This document shows positions 7,551 to 15,715 of a stretch of DNA of 50,746 nt, piece by piece (the first letter of the stretch is position 1; every line of letters starts with the position of its first letter). The translations under genes were made by a program, and so were the position numbers. A model generated the notes under the pieces. That model made no database searches and had not been told where the DNA came from. It saw nothing but the letters and a program-made list of their open reading frames with translations. The stretch is from JAKAXG01 sp035702985 (GTDB lineage: Bacteria; Actinomycetota; Acidimicrobiia; Acidimicrobiales; Palsa-688), in the NCBI GenBank assembly GCA_035702985.1, contig DASSZD010000167.1:1-50746 (forward strand). The letters are read 5' to 3'.

Positions 7551-8851
7551 ACGGACCGGAAGTCCACGGTGTGGAGGAGGTTGCCGTTGCCGTCCAGCGA
7601 CGTGAGCGACGGCTCGTCGCCGTAGAAGCGGCCCCCTTTGACCCGATCCCCTATCACGAACAGGGGGGCGGCGGTGCCGTGGTCGGTGCCGCCGCTGGCG
7701 TTCTCGGCCGGGCGCCGACCGAATTCGGAGTAGGTCATGATCACCACGGGGTGGCCGGCCAGGTCCTGCAGGAGAGCGGTCACCGCCGTGTCGAGATCGG
7801 CGAGGAGCCGTTCGTGGTTGGCCTTCTCGTCAGCGTGGGTGTCGAAGCTGGAGAGGCTGACCTGGTACAGCCGGGTGGGGGCGCCGGCCCGGATCAGCCC
7901 GGCCACCATCTCCATCTGGGCGGCCAGGGAACCGGCGGCCCGGCCGGCGCGGCCCGGAGGCGGGACGGGGCCGGGCGCAGTGGCGCCGGGGCGGCCGGTC
8001 GTGGTGGTGGGCCCGTTCACGGCGGCCGGCGACCCCCCGGCGGATGGCGCGGCGGCGACCTGGTGGAGGCGGTCCAGGTCGGTGCGGGCGGCCAGCAGGT
8101 CGGCGCCGGAGGCGGCCACCGCCCCGGCCAGCCCGGTCCGGTCCGGCCCGGCGGTCTGGAGGGCGGCGAACGCCGACTGGAACGCCGCACCGCCCGGGAT
8201 GGCCAGGTGGGAGGTGGTTATGGCCGTGGCCGATCGCTGCTCGCCCCGCAGCGCCGGCGGCAGGGTGGCCCCCAGGCTGAGGGCCAGCATCGGGTCGAAC
8301 ACCCCGTCGGAGGCGGTGCGGTCGAGCCAGCGCCCCAGCCAGCCCGACCCGGTGCCGTCGGTCACGTTGGCGGTCTGCCAGATGGCCATGGAGGCGAAGT
8401 GGCTGAGATTCGGGTTGGGGTAGCCAACGCCGCGGACCACCGCCAGACGACCGGCCTGCCACAAGGAGTGCAGGCCCTTCAGCTGGGGGTTGAGGCCCAG
8501 ACCTTCACCGAGGTCGAGCACCTGCTCCGGCTTGTAGCCCAGGGTGGGCCGGATCGAGGTGTAGGTGCCGTCGGCGTGGGGGATGACGGTGTTGAGGCCG
8601 TCGTTGCCACCGTAGAGGGTGATCAGGACCAGCGGAGCGTCCGCAACGGTGAGCCCGGCCGTTGTCGGACCGGGTCCGCCGAGGTAGTGGCCCAGGACGG
8701 TGCCGGCGGCCACGGCCGCCCCGGCGGCGCCGGCACCGGCCAGGAACCGGCGCCGGGTGAAGGGTCGGCGGGGAGCGGCAGGCGGCGGAGGGGAGGCGAG
8801 GAACGGATCGTCGCGGTACGGCCGGCGCGGGGATGTGTCACGGGTGGTCAT
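7466..8851 (-). CDS. DUF1501 family secreted protein (Tat signal)
   Basis: 461 aa. A twin-arginine signal (TRRRFLAGAGAAGAA, near residues 32-46) precedes LITLYGGNDGLNTVIPHAD, a signature of DUF1501, which is related to the alkaline-phosphatase/sulfatase superfamily. YSEFGRRPAEN and GTDHG near the C-terminus are also family hallmarks. A Pro/Gly/Ala-rich, low-complexity insert occupies about residues 270-310. The start codon overlaps the stop of the upstream DUF1800 gene (ATGA), so the two are translated together. The pair is widespread but its biochemical role is not established; cell-surface polymer or phosphate-ester metabolism is only a guess. The Tat signal implies export in folded form, possibly with bound metal. 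Confidence 0.85.
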   Translation of the reverse strand: MTTRDTSPRRPYRDDPFLASPPPPAAPRRPFTRRRFLAGAGAAGAAVAAGTVLGHYLGGPGPTTAGLTVADAPLVLITLYGGNDGLNTVIPHADGTYTSIRPTLGYKPEQVLDLGEGLGLNPQLKGLHSLWQAGRLAVVRGVGYPNPNLSHFASMAIWQTANVTDGTGSGWLGRWLDRTASDGVFDPMLALSLGATLPPALRGEQRSATAITTSHLAIPGGAAFQSAFAALQTAGPDRTGLAGAVAASGADLLAARTDLDRLHQVAAAPSAGGSPAAVNGPTTTTGRPGATAPGPVPPPGRAGRAAGSLAAQMEMVAGLIRAGAPTRLYQVSLSSFDTHADEKANHERLLADLDTAVTALLQDLAGHPVVIMTYSEFGRRPAENASGGTDHGTAAPLFVIGDRVKGGRFYGDEPSLTSLDGNGNLLHTVDFRSVYATVLDRVLGSDPEPVLGGRFPTLPFL

Positions 8852-10317
8852 GCCAGCACGTACTCCGGGGCGGTCAGGGCCAGGGCGGTCAGGGCCACCG
8901 GCTCGGATGCCACCCGGGCCAGGGCGGCCGAGGTGGTGGGACCCCAGCTGTCGACGCCGAGGAGGGTGGCCACGCCGGTGATCCGTTGACCGGTCGGCAG
9001 CCCGGCCAGCGGGCTGAGATCTCCCTGGTGGGCCAGGGCCAGGGCGATCTCCAGGCGCAGGTAGGAGGTGGCGGTGGTGAGCCAGTAGCCGTTCTGACCC
9101 CAGCCGCCCACGTTGGGCGGGTCGAAGAGGGTCTGGCCCAGGCCGGCGGCCATGCGGGCCAGTGACCGGGATGACCGGGACGGCCCGGCGACGCCGGTTC
9201 CCGGGCCGGACGGGCCGCTCCCGCCGGTTGCGGCTGGGGACCGGGCTCCGGTGGCGTCGAGGCCGAGGCTGCGGGCCGCCCCGGCCAGGTACTCGGCCGG
9301 CTGTTTCACCAGGCCACCCCGGCTGGCCGGGCTACGGAAGGCCGGATGGAGGAACAGGGCCCGCAGGGCTCCGGTGATGTCCATGCCGGGCCCGTAGGCA
9401 GGCAGCAGGTCCGCCACCACCCGGTCGGAGGGCTGGACGGGATAGGCGAAGTGGCTCCACAACCGGGCCAGCACGAACCGGGCGGACTCCGGGCGGGTGA
9501 CCGCGATGTGGACCACGTCCTCCCCGTTCCAGTCGCCGGTCTGGGCCAGATAAGTCTTGGTGCCGTAGTCGTGCTGGGACGGGCGGAACAGGTAGCGGTA
9601 GGCGGACCGCTCGTACACCCACCCGGTGAACCCGCGGGCCCCGGCGGTGACGTCGGCCTGGGTGTAGTTGCCGATCCCGAGGGTGAACAGCTCCATCATC
9701 TCCCGGGCGAAGTTCTCGTTGGGATGACTCTTCTTGTCAGTGGAGGTGTCGAGCCAGAGCATCATGGCGCCGTCCTTGGCCACCGCCTGGGTGAGCCCCT
9801 CGAAGCTCCCGGCGCCGACGGTGCGGAACAGCTGGTTCTGGATGTACATGAGCCGGGCGTCGCGGACCTTGGGGATGCCGGTGGCGAAGTGGCCGTGCCA
9901 GAACAGCGTCAACTTCTCCCGGAGCGGGGTGGAGGTGGCGATCATGCGGTCCATCCACCAGTCCTGGAGGCCGGCCAGGTCCCGGGCCACGGCCCGGTTG
10001 TGGGCGACCACGGCGGCCACCCGGCCGCCGGCCGCGGGTGCCGTGGTGCCGGCGGCGGGTGCCGCGGTGCCGGCTGCGGGTGCCGCGGTGCCGGCGGCGG
10101 GTGCCGCGGTGCCCGGGGGGCGGAACGGACCGGCGGTGAAGCGGGGCGGCCCCAGCCGGTCCCCGCCCGGATCCGGGGCGGCGCCCAGGCCGGCGATCAG
10201 CTGCTCGACGGCCGCCTCGTACCCACCGGCCGAGATCCGATCCAGTTCTGCGGGGCGCAGCCCGAAGCCGGCTCGCCGGTAGAGCAACGCCACGTCGCTG
10301 CGGGTCGAGGTGACCAT
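8848..10317 (-). CDS. DUF1800 family protein, partner of DUF1501
   Basis: 489 aa from ATG 10317. The start LLYRRAGFGLRPAELD, the central WWMDRMIATSTPLREKLTLF with WHGHFAT, and PNENFAREMMELFTLG are typical of DUF1800. No clear signal peptide is visible, unlike its partner. Between about residues 65 and 100 lie tandem seven-residue Gly-Thr-Ala-Ala-Pro-Ala-Ala repeats that look like a flexible linker added to the fold; a second low-complexity Gly/Ser/Pro stretch lies near residue 365. The gene leads a two-gene operon with DUF1501 (4-bp overlap). The function is unknown, but the fixed pairing says the two proteins work together. Confidence 0.85.
   Translation of the reverse strand: MVTSTRSDVALLYRRAGFGLRPAELDRISAGGYEAAVEQLIAGLGAAPDPGGDRLGPPRFTAGPFRPPGTAAPAAGTAAPAAGTAAPAAGTTAPAAGGRVAAVVAHNRAVARDLAGLQDWWMDRMIATSTPLREKLTLFWHGHFATGIPKVRDARLMYIQNQLFRTVGAGSFEGLTQAVAKDGAMMLWLDTSTDKKSHPNENFAREMMELFTLGIGNYTQADVTAGARGFTGWVYERSAYRYLFRPSQHDYGTKTYLAQTGDWNGEDVVHIAVTRPESARFVLARLWSHFAYPVQPSDRVVADLLPAYGPGMDITGALRALFLHPAFRSPASRGGLVKQPAEYLAGAARSLGLDATGARSPAATGGSGPSGPGTGVAGPSRSSRSLARMAAGLGQTLFDPPNVGGWGQNGYWLTTATSYLRLEIALALAHQGDLSPLAGLPTGQRITGVATLLGVDSWGPTTSAALARVASEPVALTALALTAPEYVLA
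10037..10120. repeat. 21-bp tandem repeat inside the DUF1800 gene
   Basis: Units at 10037-10057, 10058-10078 and 10079-10099 are nearly identical, with a fourth, diverged unit to 10120. The 21-bp period keeps frame and encodes repeated GTAAPAA heptads on the minus strand. Copy number is likely to vary between strains. Confidence 0.8.
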
Positions 10318-10362
10318 GGCCGAATCATCGGCCTTCTTTGTCAGGAAAGTGTGAGGCCCTGA

Positions 10363-10750
10363 TCAGCCCTCGGTCAGGAACCGGCTGATCGCATCGAGGG
10401 GTCTCCTCGGCGTCCTCGACGAGGAATTGCCCGGCCCCGGATACGGCCCGGCCCCCGTCTCCACCTGGTCGGCGGCCATGGACCGGAAGCTGTAGCCGGA
10501 ATGGTCCTCCCAGGCGACCGGCCGGCTGGAATCGCCGGAACCTCGCAGGTCGGTGGCCACCACCGTGCGTCCCGAGGCGGCCAGGGCGGGAGAGATCCGG
10601 TGCCATATGGCGTGGGCCTGGGGGAAGGCGTGCAGGAGCAGCACCGGGTTCGGCCGCCGGGATGCCCGCCGCCGGCGCCGCTTGCGAGCGCACGCCGTCG
10701 ATGACCGCCTGCCCGGTGTCGCTGTCGAACCGCTCGAAGCCCTGGAACAT
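10363..10750 (-). pseudogene. Decayed alpha/beta hydrolase (haloacetate dehalogenase/epoxide hydrolase-like)
   Basis: Two overlapping frames hold the pieces of one gene. Frame A gives an N-terminus MFQGFERFDSDTGQAVIDG. After a frameshift near 10650, frame B continues with NPVLLLHAFPQAHAIWHRI, then DLRGSGDSSRP and FRSMAADQVE, all landmarks of this family. The sequence then jumps to the C-terminal region, first in frame A (GQFLVEDAEETP) and then in frame B (DAISRFLTEG, stop at 10363-10365). The middle of about 170 residues, including the nucleophile elbow, is gone, and the catalytic His of the usual GHF motif is Gln. It cannot encode an active enzyme. Confidence 0.75.
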
Positions 10751-11140
10751 CCGTTAGCCCCACCTCCGTCGGGGCCAGCCCGCGGTCCCCACTCGGCAGC
10801 GGCCGCCCCCAGGATGCCCGCCACGCTGAGTGTATGCGGGCGGAGACCCTGGACCAGGGCGGGGGTGCGCTCGCCTGCCGGCCCGGCGAACTGGTGACAG
10901 GATCTTCATCTGGTGTCGCGAAATCGACATGTGGTGTCGTTTCGCGTCACCAGTTGCATTTTCTGTCACCAGAATGAGCACCCGACGCGAAACGGACGGT
11001 CAGGCGGACCCCCCCACGTCCAGCTCCCGGCCGACGACCGACGGCCGACGGTCGACAGCCGACGGCTCCCATGGCGAAGGCCGGCGGCTCCCGACGGCTC
11101 CCGGTCGGCGACCCCCGGGCGCCCCATTACGCTCGCCGTC
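10751..11140. other. 390-bp gap: IS-end-like repeats and degenerate GC-rich repeats, no gene
   Basis: No convincing coding sequence. The central 82 bp (10891-10972) form a nested inverted-repeat site, about 51% GC. From roughly 11027 to 11095 there are degenerate 9-10-bp repeats of a GCCGACGGC type. The ppc promoter lies at the right end. Confidence 0.6.
10891..10972. mobile_element. Nested inverted-repeat site resembling two abutted IS ends
   Basis: Four contiguous 19-20-bp units, each beginning CTGGTG: A 10891-10909 and B 10910-10929 on the plus strand, a 5-bp spacer (10930-10934), then C 10935-10953 and D 10954-10972 on the minus strand. A matches D (both start CTGGTGACAG) and B matches C (CTGGTGWCGCGAAA, ending CGACA). 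The arms therefore form a large imperfect palindrome of about 38 bp each side, with TGTCG tips facing each other. Multiple subterminal repeats and abutted ends recall IS21-family junctions, but no transposase gene is present. A large regulatory site upstream of ppc is the alternative. Confidence 0.45.
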
Positions 11141-11141
11141 A
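11128..11141 (+). promoter_or_regulatory. Leaderless-type promoter of ppc
   Basis: TACGCT (11128-11133, TANNNT) ends exactly seven bases before ATG 11141, and no Shine-Dalgarno sequence precedes the start. This places transcription start at or next to the start codon. Confidence 0.5.
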
Positions 11142-13915
11142 TGATGCAGTTCGCCGTCGAAGGCGGGACGGCGGACGACGCCGCTCTGCGCCGGGACATC
11201 CGCCGGGTGGTCGGGATGCTGGGCGAGACCCTGGTCCGCCAGGAGGGCCAGGAGGTGCTGGACCTGGTTGAACGGGTCCGTTCCGGCAGCCGGGAGGACC
11301 GCTCCGCCACCGCCCGCCTGCTCGACGGGCTGGATCTGGCCGACGCCACCCGGCTGGTGCGGGCGTTCGTGGCGTACTTCCATCTGGCCAACGTGACCGA
11401 GCAGGTGCACCGGTCCCGGGTCCTGCGGGCGGAGGCCGACGCCGACCGCCTCCAGCGGGGTGGAAAGTGGCTGGCCCGGGCGGCGGCGGCCATCCGGGCG
11501 GCCGGGGTGCCGGCCGAGGAGCTGCAGAGCATCGCCAACCGGATCAGCGTGCGACCGGTGTTCACCGCCCATCCCACCGAGGCGGCCCGGCGCACCACCC
11601 TCACCCACCTGCACCGGGTTGCGGACCTGCTCGACGAGGATCCCGACGCCCGCACCGACCGGCATCTGGCCGAGGCGGTGGAGCTGCTGTGGCTGACCGA
11701 CGACCTGCGGGTGGTCCAGCCCGAGCCGCTGGACGAGGCCCACAACGCCATCTACTACTTCGATCAGCTCCAGCGCGACGTGGTGGGGTCGGTGCTGGCC
11801 GAATGGCACACCACGCTCTCCGGGGAGGGGGTGGCGACCGGCGACCCGTGGTCGGTGCCGCTGCGCTTCGGGTCGTGGATCGGCGGTGACCGCGACGGCA
11901 ACCCCAACGTCACCCCTGCGGTCACCCAGGAGGTCCTCAGGCTGCAGCACGACCAGGCCGTCCGCCACGCCGTGCGGGTGGTGGACGATCTGCGCCGGCG
12001 GCTGGCCCTCTCCAGCCGGCTGGTGCCGGTTTCGGACGAGCTGCTGGCCTCCATCGCTGCCGATCTGGCCGCCCTGCCGGAGGTCGAGCGGCGCTACCTC
12101 CGCCTCAACGCCGAGGAGCCGTACCGGCTGAAGGCCACCTGTATCGCCCAGAAGCTGCGGCTGACCGGGGCCCGGGTGGCGGCGGGCAGCCCGCACGTGG
12201 AGGGCCGGGACTACCTCGACGGGGCCGGCCTGTTGGCCGACCTGAAGCTGATGCGGGAGTCCGTGGTCGCCAACCGGGGCGAGCTGGTGGTCGGACTGCT
12301 CGACGACGCCATCCGGTCGGTGTCGTGCTGGGGTCTGCACCTGGCGTCCCTGGACGTGCGAGAGCACGCCGACGCCCACCATCGGGTGCTGGCCGCCCTG
12401 TACAGCCGGCTGGGCAAGCCGTACGCCCGGCTCAAGCCGGACCGCCGGCTCAAGCTGCTCGGCGAGGAGCTGGCCAATCCCCGGCCCCTGTCCCCCCAGC
12501 CGCCGGCGCTGGAGCCGGCCGAGGCCCGCACCTTCGGTGCCTTCCAGGTCATCCGCCAGGCCCAGGAGACCTTCGGTCCCGACGTGGCCACCACCTACAT
12601 AGTGTCCATGACCCGGGGCGCCGACGACGTGCTGGCCGCCGCCGTGCTGGCCCGGGAGGCCGGGCTGATCGACCCGGCCGCCGGCACCGCCCGCATCGGC
12701 GTGGTGCCCCTGCTCGAGACCGTCGACGAGCTGCGGGGGGCGGCCGGCGTGATCGAGGACCTGCTGTCGGTTCCGGCCTACCGGGCGGCGGTGGCCGCCC
12801 GGGGCGACGAGCAGGAGGTGATGCTCGGCTACAGCGACTCCAACAAGGAAGCCGGCATCACCACCTCCCAGTGGGAGATCCACCAGGCCCAGCGCCGCAT
12901 CCTGGAGGTCGCCCACCGCCACGGGGTGCGGGTGGTGTTCTTCCACGGCCGGGGCGGCACCGTGGGTCGGGGTGGCGGACCCACCCACGACGCCATCCTG
13001 GCCCTGCCCGCCGGCAGCCTGGACGGGGCCATCAAGGTGACCGAACAGGGCGAGGTGATCAGCGACAAGTACGGCCTGCCGGCTCTGGCCCGGGACAACC
13101 TGGAGCTGATGCTGGCCTCGGCCCTGGAGGCCACCGCCCTGCACTCCACCCCCCGGCTGCCGGCCGCCGACCGGGACCGCTGGTACGCCGCCATGGACTC
13201 CCTGTCCGATGCCGCCTTCCGATCGTACCGGTCCCTGATCGAACGGCCCGGCCTGGCCGATTACTTCATGGCCTCCACCCCGGTCGACCAGCTCGGGGCG
13301 CTCCATCTGGGGTCGCGCCCGTCCCGCCGGCCCGAGGGGGCGGCCGGTATCGCCGGGCTGCGGGCCATCCCGTGGGTGTTCGGCTGGACCCAGTCCCGCC
13401 AGATCGTTCCGGGCTGGTTCGGGGTGGGGTCGGGGATCGCCGCCGCCCGCCGGGCCGGCCTGGAACGGGAGCTGCTGGGGATGCGCATCGGCTGGCGCTT
13501 TTTCTCCAACTTCCTCTCCAACGTGGAGATGACCCTGGTCAAGACCGACATGAGCATCGCCCGGAGATACGTGGAGAGCCTGGTCCCGGCCGAGCTGCAC
13601 GACTGCTTCGAGGCCATCGAGGCGGAGCACCGCCTGACCGTGGAGCAGCTGCTGTGGGTGACCGGCCAGGACGCCCTCCTGCAGCGCTCCCCGGTCCTGA
13701 GGCGCACCCTGTCCGTGCGGGACTCCTACCTGACCCCCATCCACGACCTGCAGCTGTCCCTGCTGCGCCGCACCCGGGCGGCGGCCGGCGGCGGCGTCGG
13801 TGCCGGCGTCGGTCCCGGCGGCGGTGCCGGCGGGGAGGATCCCGACCCGGACCTGCAGCGGGCCCTGCTGCTCACCATCAACGGGATAGCGGCCGGGCTG
13901 CGCAACACCGGCTGA
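11141..13915 (+). CDS. ppc: Phosphoenolpyruvate carboxylase
   Basis: 924 aa, full length for the family. It fixes bicarbonate onto phosphoenolpyruvate to form oxaloacetate, refilling the TCA cycle. Catalytic landmarks are present: FTAHPTEAARRTT with His144, LGYSDSNKEAG near residue 568, FFHGRGGTVGRGGGP near 603, and the family-typical C-terminal RNTG needed for activity. A Gly/Ala-rich stretch of about 25 residues (near residue 885) just before the C-terminus is unusual and looks like an inserted linker. ATG 11141 is favoured by the -10 hexamer seven bases upstream; longer in-frame starts would run through the repeat site. The gene stands alone between the decayed region and the ferredoxin-P450 pair. 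Confidence 0.96.
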   Translation: MMQFAVEGGTADDAALRRDIRRVVGMLGETLVRQEGQEVLDLVERVRSGSREDRSATARLLDGLDLADATRLVRAFVAYFHLANVTEQVHRSRVLRAEADADRLQRGGKWLARAAAAIRAAGVPAEELQSIANRISVRPVFTAHPTEAARRTTLTHLHRVADLLDEDPDARTDRHLAEAVELLWLTDDLRVVQPEPLDEAHNAIYYFDQLQRDVVGSVLAEWHTTLSGEGVATGDPWSVPLRFGSWIGGDRDGNPNVTPAVTQEVLRLQHDQAVRHAVRVVDDLRRRLALSSRLVPVSDELLASIAADLAALPEVERRYLRLNAEEPYRLKATCIAQKLRLTGARVAAGSPHVEGRDYLDGAGLLADLKLMRESVVANRGELVVGLLDDAIRSVSCWGLHLASLDVREHADAHHRVLAALYSRLGKPYARLKPDRRLKLLGEELANPRPLSPQPPALEPAEARTFGAFQVIRQAQETFGPDVATTYIVSMTRGADDVLAAAVLAREAGLIDPAAGTARIGVVPLLETVDELRGAAGVIEDLLSVPAYRAAVAARGDEQEVMLGYSDSNKEAGITTSQWEIHQAQRRILEVAHRHGVRVVFFHGRGGTVGRGGGPTHDAILALPAGSLDGAIKVTEQGEVISDKYGLPALARDNLELMLASALEATALHSTPRLPAADRDRWYAAMDSLSDAAFRSYRSLIERPGLADYFMASTPVDQLGALHLGSRPSRRPEGAAGIAGLRAIPWVFGWTQSRQIVPGWFGVGSGIAAARRAGLERELLGMRIGWRFFSNFLSNVEMTLVKTDMSIARRYVESLVPAELHDCFEAIEAEHRLTVEQLLWVTGQDALLQRSPVLRRTLSVRDSYLTPIHDLQLSLLRRTRAAAGGGVGAGVGPGGGAGGEDPDPDLQRALLLTINGIAAGLRNTG

Positions 13916-13973
13916 CGGGGGTCGCCAACCACAGCGACCCGGTACCGCCCGGGGCGCCGCGCCGGCGACCGGC

Positions 13974-14010
13974 GACCACCACCACCGCCGCCACCACCAC
14001 CACCACCGCC
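13974..14010. repeat. CCACCA/CCGCCA microsatellite
   Basis: A run of about 36 bp of trinucleotide repeats between ppc and the ferredoxin gene. It is noncoding and prone to slippage. Confidence 0.7.
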
Positions 14011-14161
14011 GGGGCGAATTGTCACAGCTGTCGCCGAAAACGTGCTCCGGCCACCCAGAAAGCCGCCCCCACCCCTTTACAGCGGCGCTCCGGTCCCTCC
14101 ATACTGAACCGCGTTAAGTTATTCGGCCGACCGGCGTGATGAGCCCGCCGGAGGAGGGGAC

Positions 14162-14380
14162 GTGAGCGACAAGACCTACCGGGTGCAGGTGGACCGGGAG
14201 AAGTGCCAGGGCCACAACCGGTGCTACAGCCTGGCACCGGAGTTGTTCGACGTGGACGACCTGGGCACCGCCTCGGCCCGGGGGGATGGCAACGTCCCTG
14301 ACGAGTTGCTGGACAAAGCCCGCCGGGCGGTGGCCAACTGCCCCGAGTACGCCATCACCCTCACGGAGGTGCCCGAATGA
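14162..14380 (+). CDS. 3Fe-4S ferredoxin, P450 electron donor
   Basis: 72 aa from GTG 14162, preceded by a strong GGAGGAGGGG ribosome site. The cluster motif near residue 17 is CQGHNRC, so the position of the second cysteine of a 4Fe-4S ferredoxin is His; a third cysteine sits in NCPEYAI near residue 60. Three cysteines imply a [3Fe-4S] cluster, as in actinobacterial ferredoxins that serve cytochrome P450s. The stop overlaps the P450 start (ATGA, 14377-14380), so partner proteins are co-translated. It is cytosolic and must be reduced by a ferredoxin reductase encoded elsewhere. Confidence 0.92.
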   Translation: MSDKTYRVQVDREKCQGHNRCYSLAPELFDVDDLGTASARGDGNVPDELLDKARRAVANCPEYAITLTEVPE

Positions 14381-15591
14381 CCGGCCGTCACGCCCCCGTC
14401 GCCGACTGGCAGACCGACTTCGACCACACCGATCCCGGGTGGGTGGGCGACCCCTACCCCATCTGGTCGGAGCTGCGGGCGAAATGCCCGGTGGCCCACA
14501 CCGACCGCTACGGCGGGGCGTGGCTGCCGACCACCCACCAGCTGGTGACGGAGGTGGCCTACGACACCGAGAACTTCACATCCCGGTCGGTCGTGGTGAG
14601 CGACCTGCGGCCCACCGAGCTGGACCTGCCCGCCCCCATCGGCCTGGCTCCGCCGATCACGTCCGACCCGCCGTTCCATGCCATAGCCCGGCGCATGCTG
14701 CTGCCGGCGTTCGCCCCCAGGCCGATCGCCGCGCTGGAACCGTTCACCCGGGACCTGTGCGGGGAACTGCTGGACGCCACCGCCGGGCGGAGCGTGTTCG
14801 ACGCCGCCGTCGAGTACACCCAGCACATCCCGGTCCGGGTGATAGTCCAGATGCTGGGATTCCCCCAGGAGGACGCCGACATCTTCCGCCGGTTCATCCA
14901 ACAGGTGCTGGAAAACGTGGACCAGAGCCCCGAAGAACGCCAGGCGGTGATCAACCAGGGCGAGATCGACGCCTACATGGACGCCCAGATCGCCGACCAC
15001 CAGGCCCATCCCCGCGACGACCTGACGTCGTTCCTGCTCAACGCCGAGATCGACGGCAACAGGCTCCTGCCCGAGCACGTGCGGGGGACCATGGTGCTGC
15101 TGATGATCGCCGGCATCGACACCACCTGGTCGGCCATCGGGGCGTCCCTGTGGCACCTGGCCCAGAACCCGACCGACCGCAAGAGGCTGCTCACCGAGCC
15201 GGAACTGTGGGACACCGCCATCGAGGAGTTCCTGCGGGCCTACGCGCCGGTCACCATGGCCCGCCTGGTGGCCCGTGACTTCGACTTCCACGGTTGTCCG
15301 ATGAAAAAGGACGACTGGTTGCTGCTCCCGTTCCCCTCCGCCAACCGGGACGGAGCGGTGTTCGAGGACGCCGATCGGGTGAAGCTGGACAGGCTGGACA
15401 ACCGCCACGCGGCGTTCGGCCTGGGCATCCACCGCTGTCTGGGTTCCAACCTGGCCCGCATGGAGCTGCGGGTGGCTCTCCAGGAGTGGGTGTCCCGCTA
15501 CCCGGAGTTCGAGCTGGCCGACCCCGCCGCCGTCCGGTGGTCCGGCGGGCAGGTACGCGGCCCCCGGTCGCTGCCGCTGCGCATCCTCTGA
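14377..15591 (+). CDS. Cytochrome P450 monooxygenase
   Basis: 404 aa, the usual size of a soluble bacterial P450. The I-helix oxygen-binding motif is MIAGIDTTWSAIG, the K-helix ExxR is EEFLR, and the haem-binding loop FGLGIHRCLGSNLARMEL places the thiolate ligand at Cys354. The enzyme takes electrons from the 3Fe-4S ferredoxin encoded immediately upstream with a 4-bp overlap. The substrate is unknown; no biosynthetic cluster or catabolic genes surround it, so it could be a lone hydroxylase of a terpenoid, fatty acid or xenobiotic. Confidence 0.95.
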   Translation: MTGRHAPVADWQTDFDHTDPGWVGDPYPIWSELRAKCPVAHTDRYGGAWLPTTHQLVTEVAYDTENFTSRSVVVSDLRPTELDLPAPIGLAPPITSDPPFHAIARRMLLPAFAPRPIAALEPFTRDLCGELLDATAGRSVFDAAVEYTQHIPVRVIVQMLGFPQEDADIFRRFIQQVLENVDQSPEERQAVINQGEIDAYMDAQIADHQAHPRDDLTSFLLNAEIDGNRLLPEHVRGTMVLLMIAGIDTTWSAIGASLWHLAQNPTDRKRLLTEPELWDTAIEEFLRAYAPVTMARLVARDFDFHGCPMKKDDWLLLPFPSANRDGAVFEDADRVKLDRLDNRHAAFGLGIHRCLGSNLARMELRVALQEWVSRYPEFELADPAAVRWSGGQVRGPRSLPLRIL

Positions 15592-15715
15592 CCGGCGGCT
15601 CCGCCGCGGCGGCCCGGGCGACCCCAGCGCCGTCCAGACCGACCGTTTCGCCCCTCAACGCGATTCGCCCTGCCGGGATGGGTCTCCTGCCCGGCCGGCT
15701 GCCAGACTTCCGGGG

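Noticed and set aside
10891..10972. CRISPR repeats
   Set aside because: The four units are contiguous without spacers and in opposing orientation; no cas genes are present.
10913..11140. N-terminal extension of ppc to 10913
   Set aside because: It would run through the inverted-repeat site. The family N-terminus and the leaderless -10 favour ATG 11141.
11000..13744. Very long open frame antisense to ppc
   Set aside because: Low-complexity Gly/His/Gln composition; the plus strand carries all catalytic motifs of PEP carboxylase.
13974..14010. CCACCA repeats as a coding or regulatory element
   Set aside because: Simple microsatellite in an intergenic gap, with no frame or partner sequence.
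12325..14139. Long plus-strand frame overlapping the second half of ppc
   Set aside because: Arg/Gly/Pro-rich shadow frame, typical of the codon bias of the real gene.
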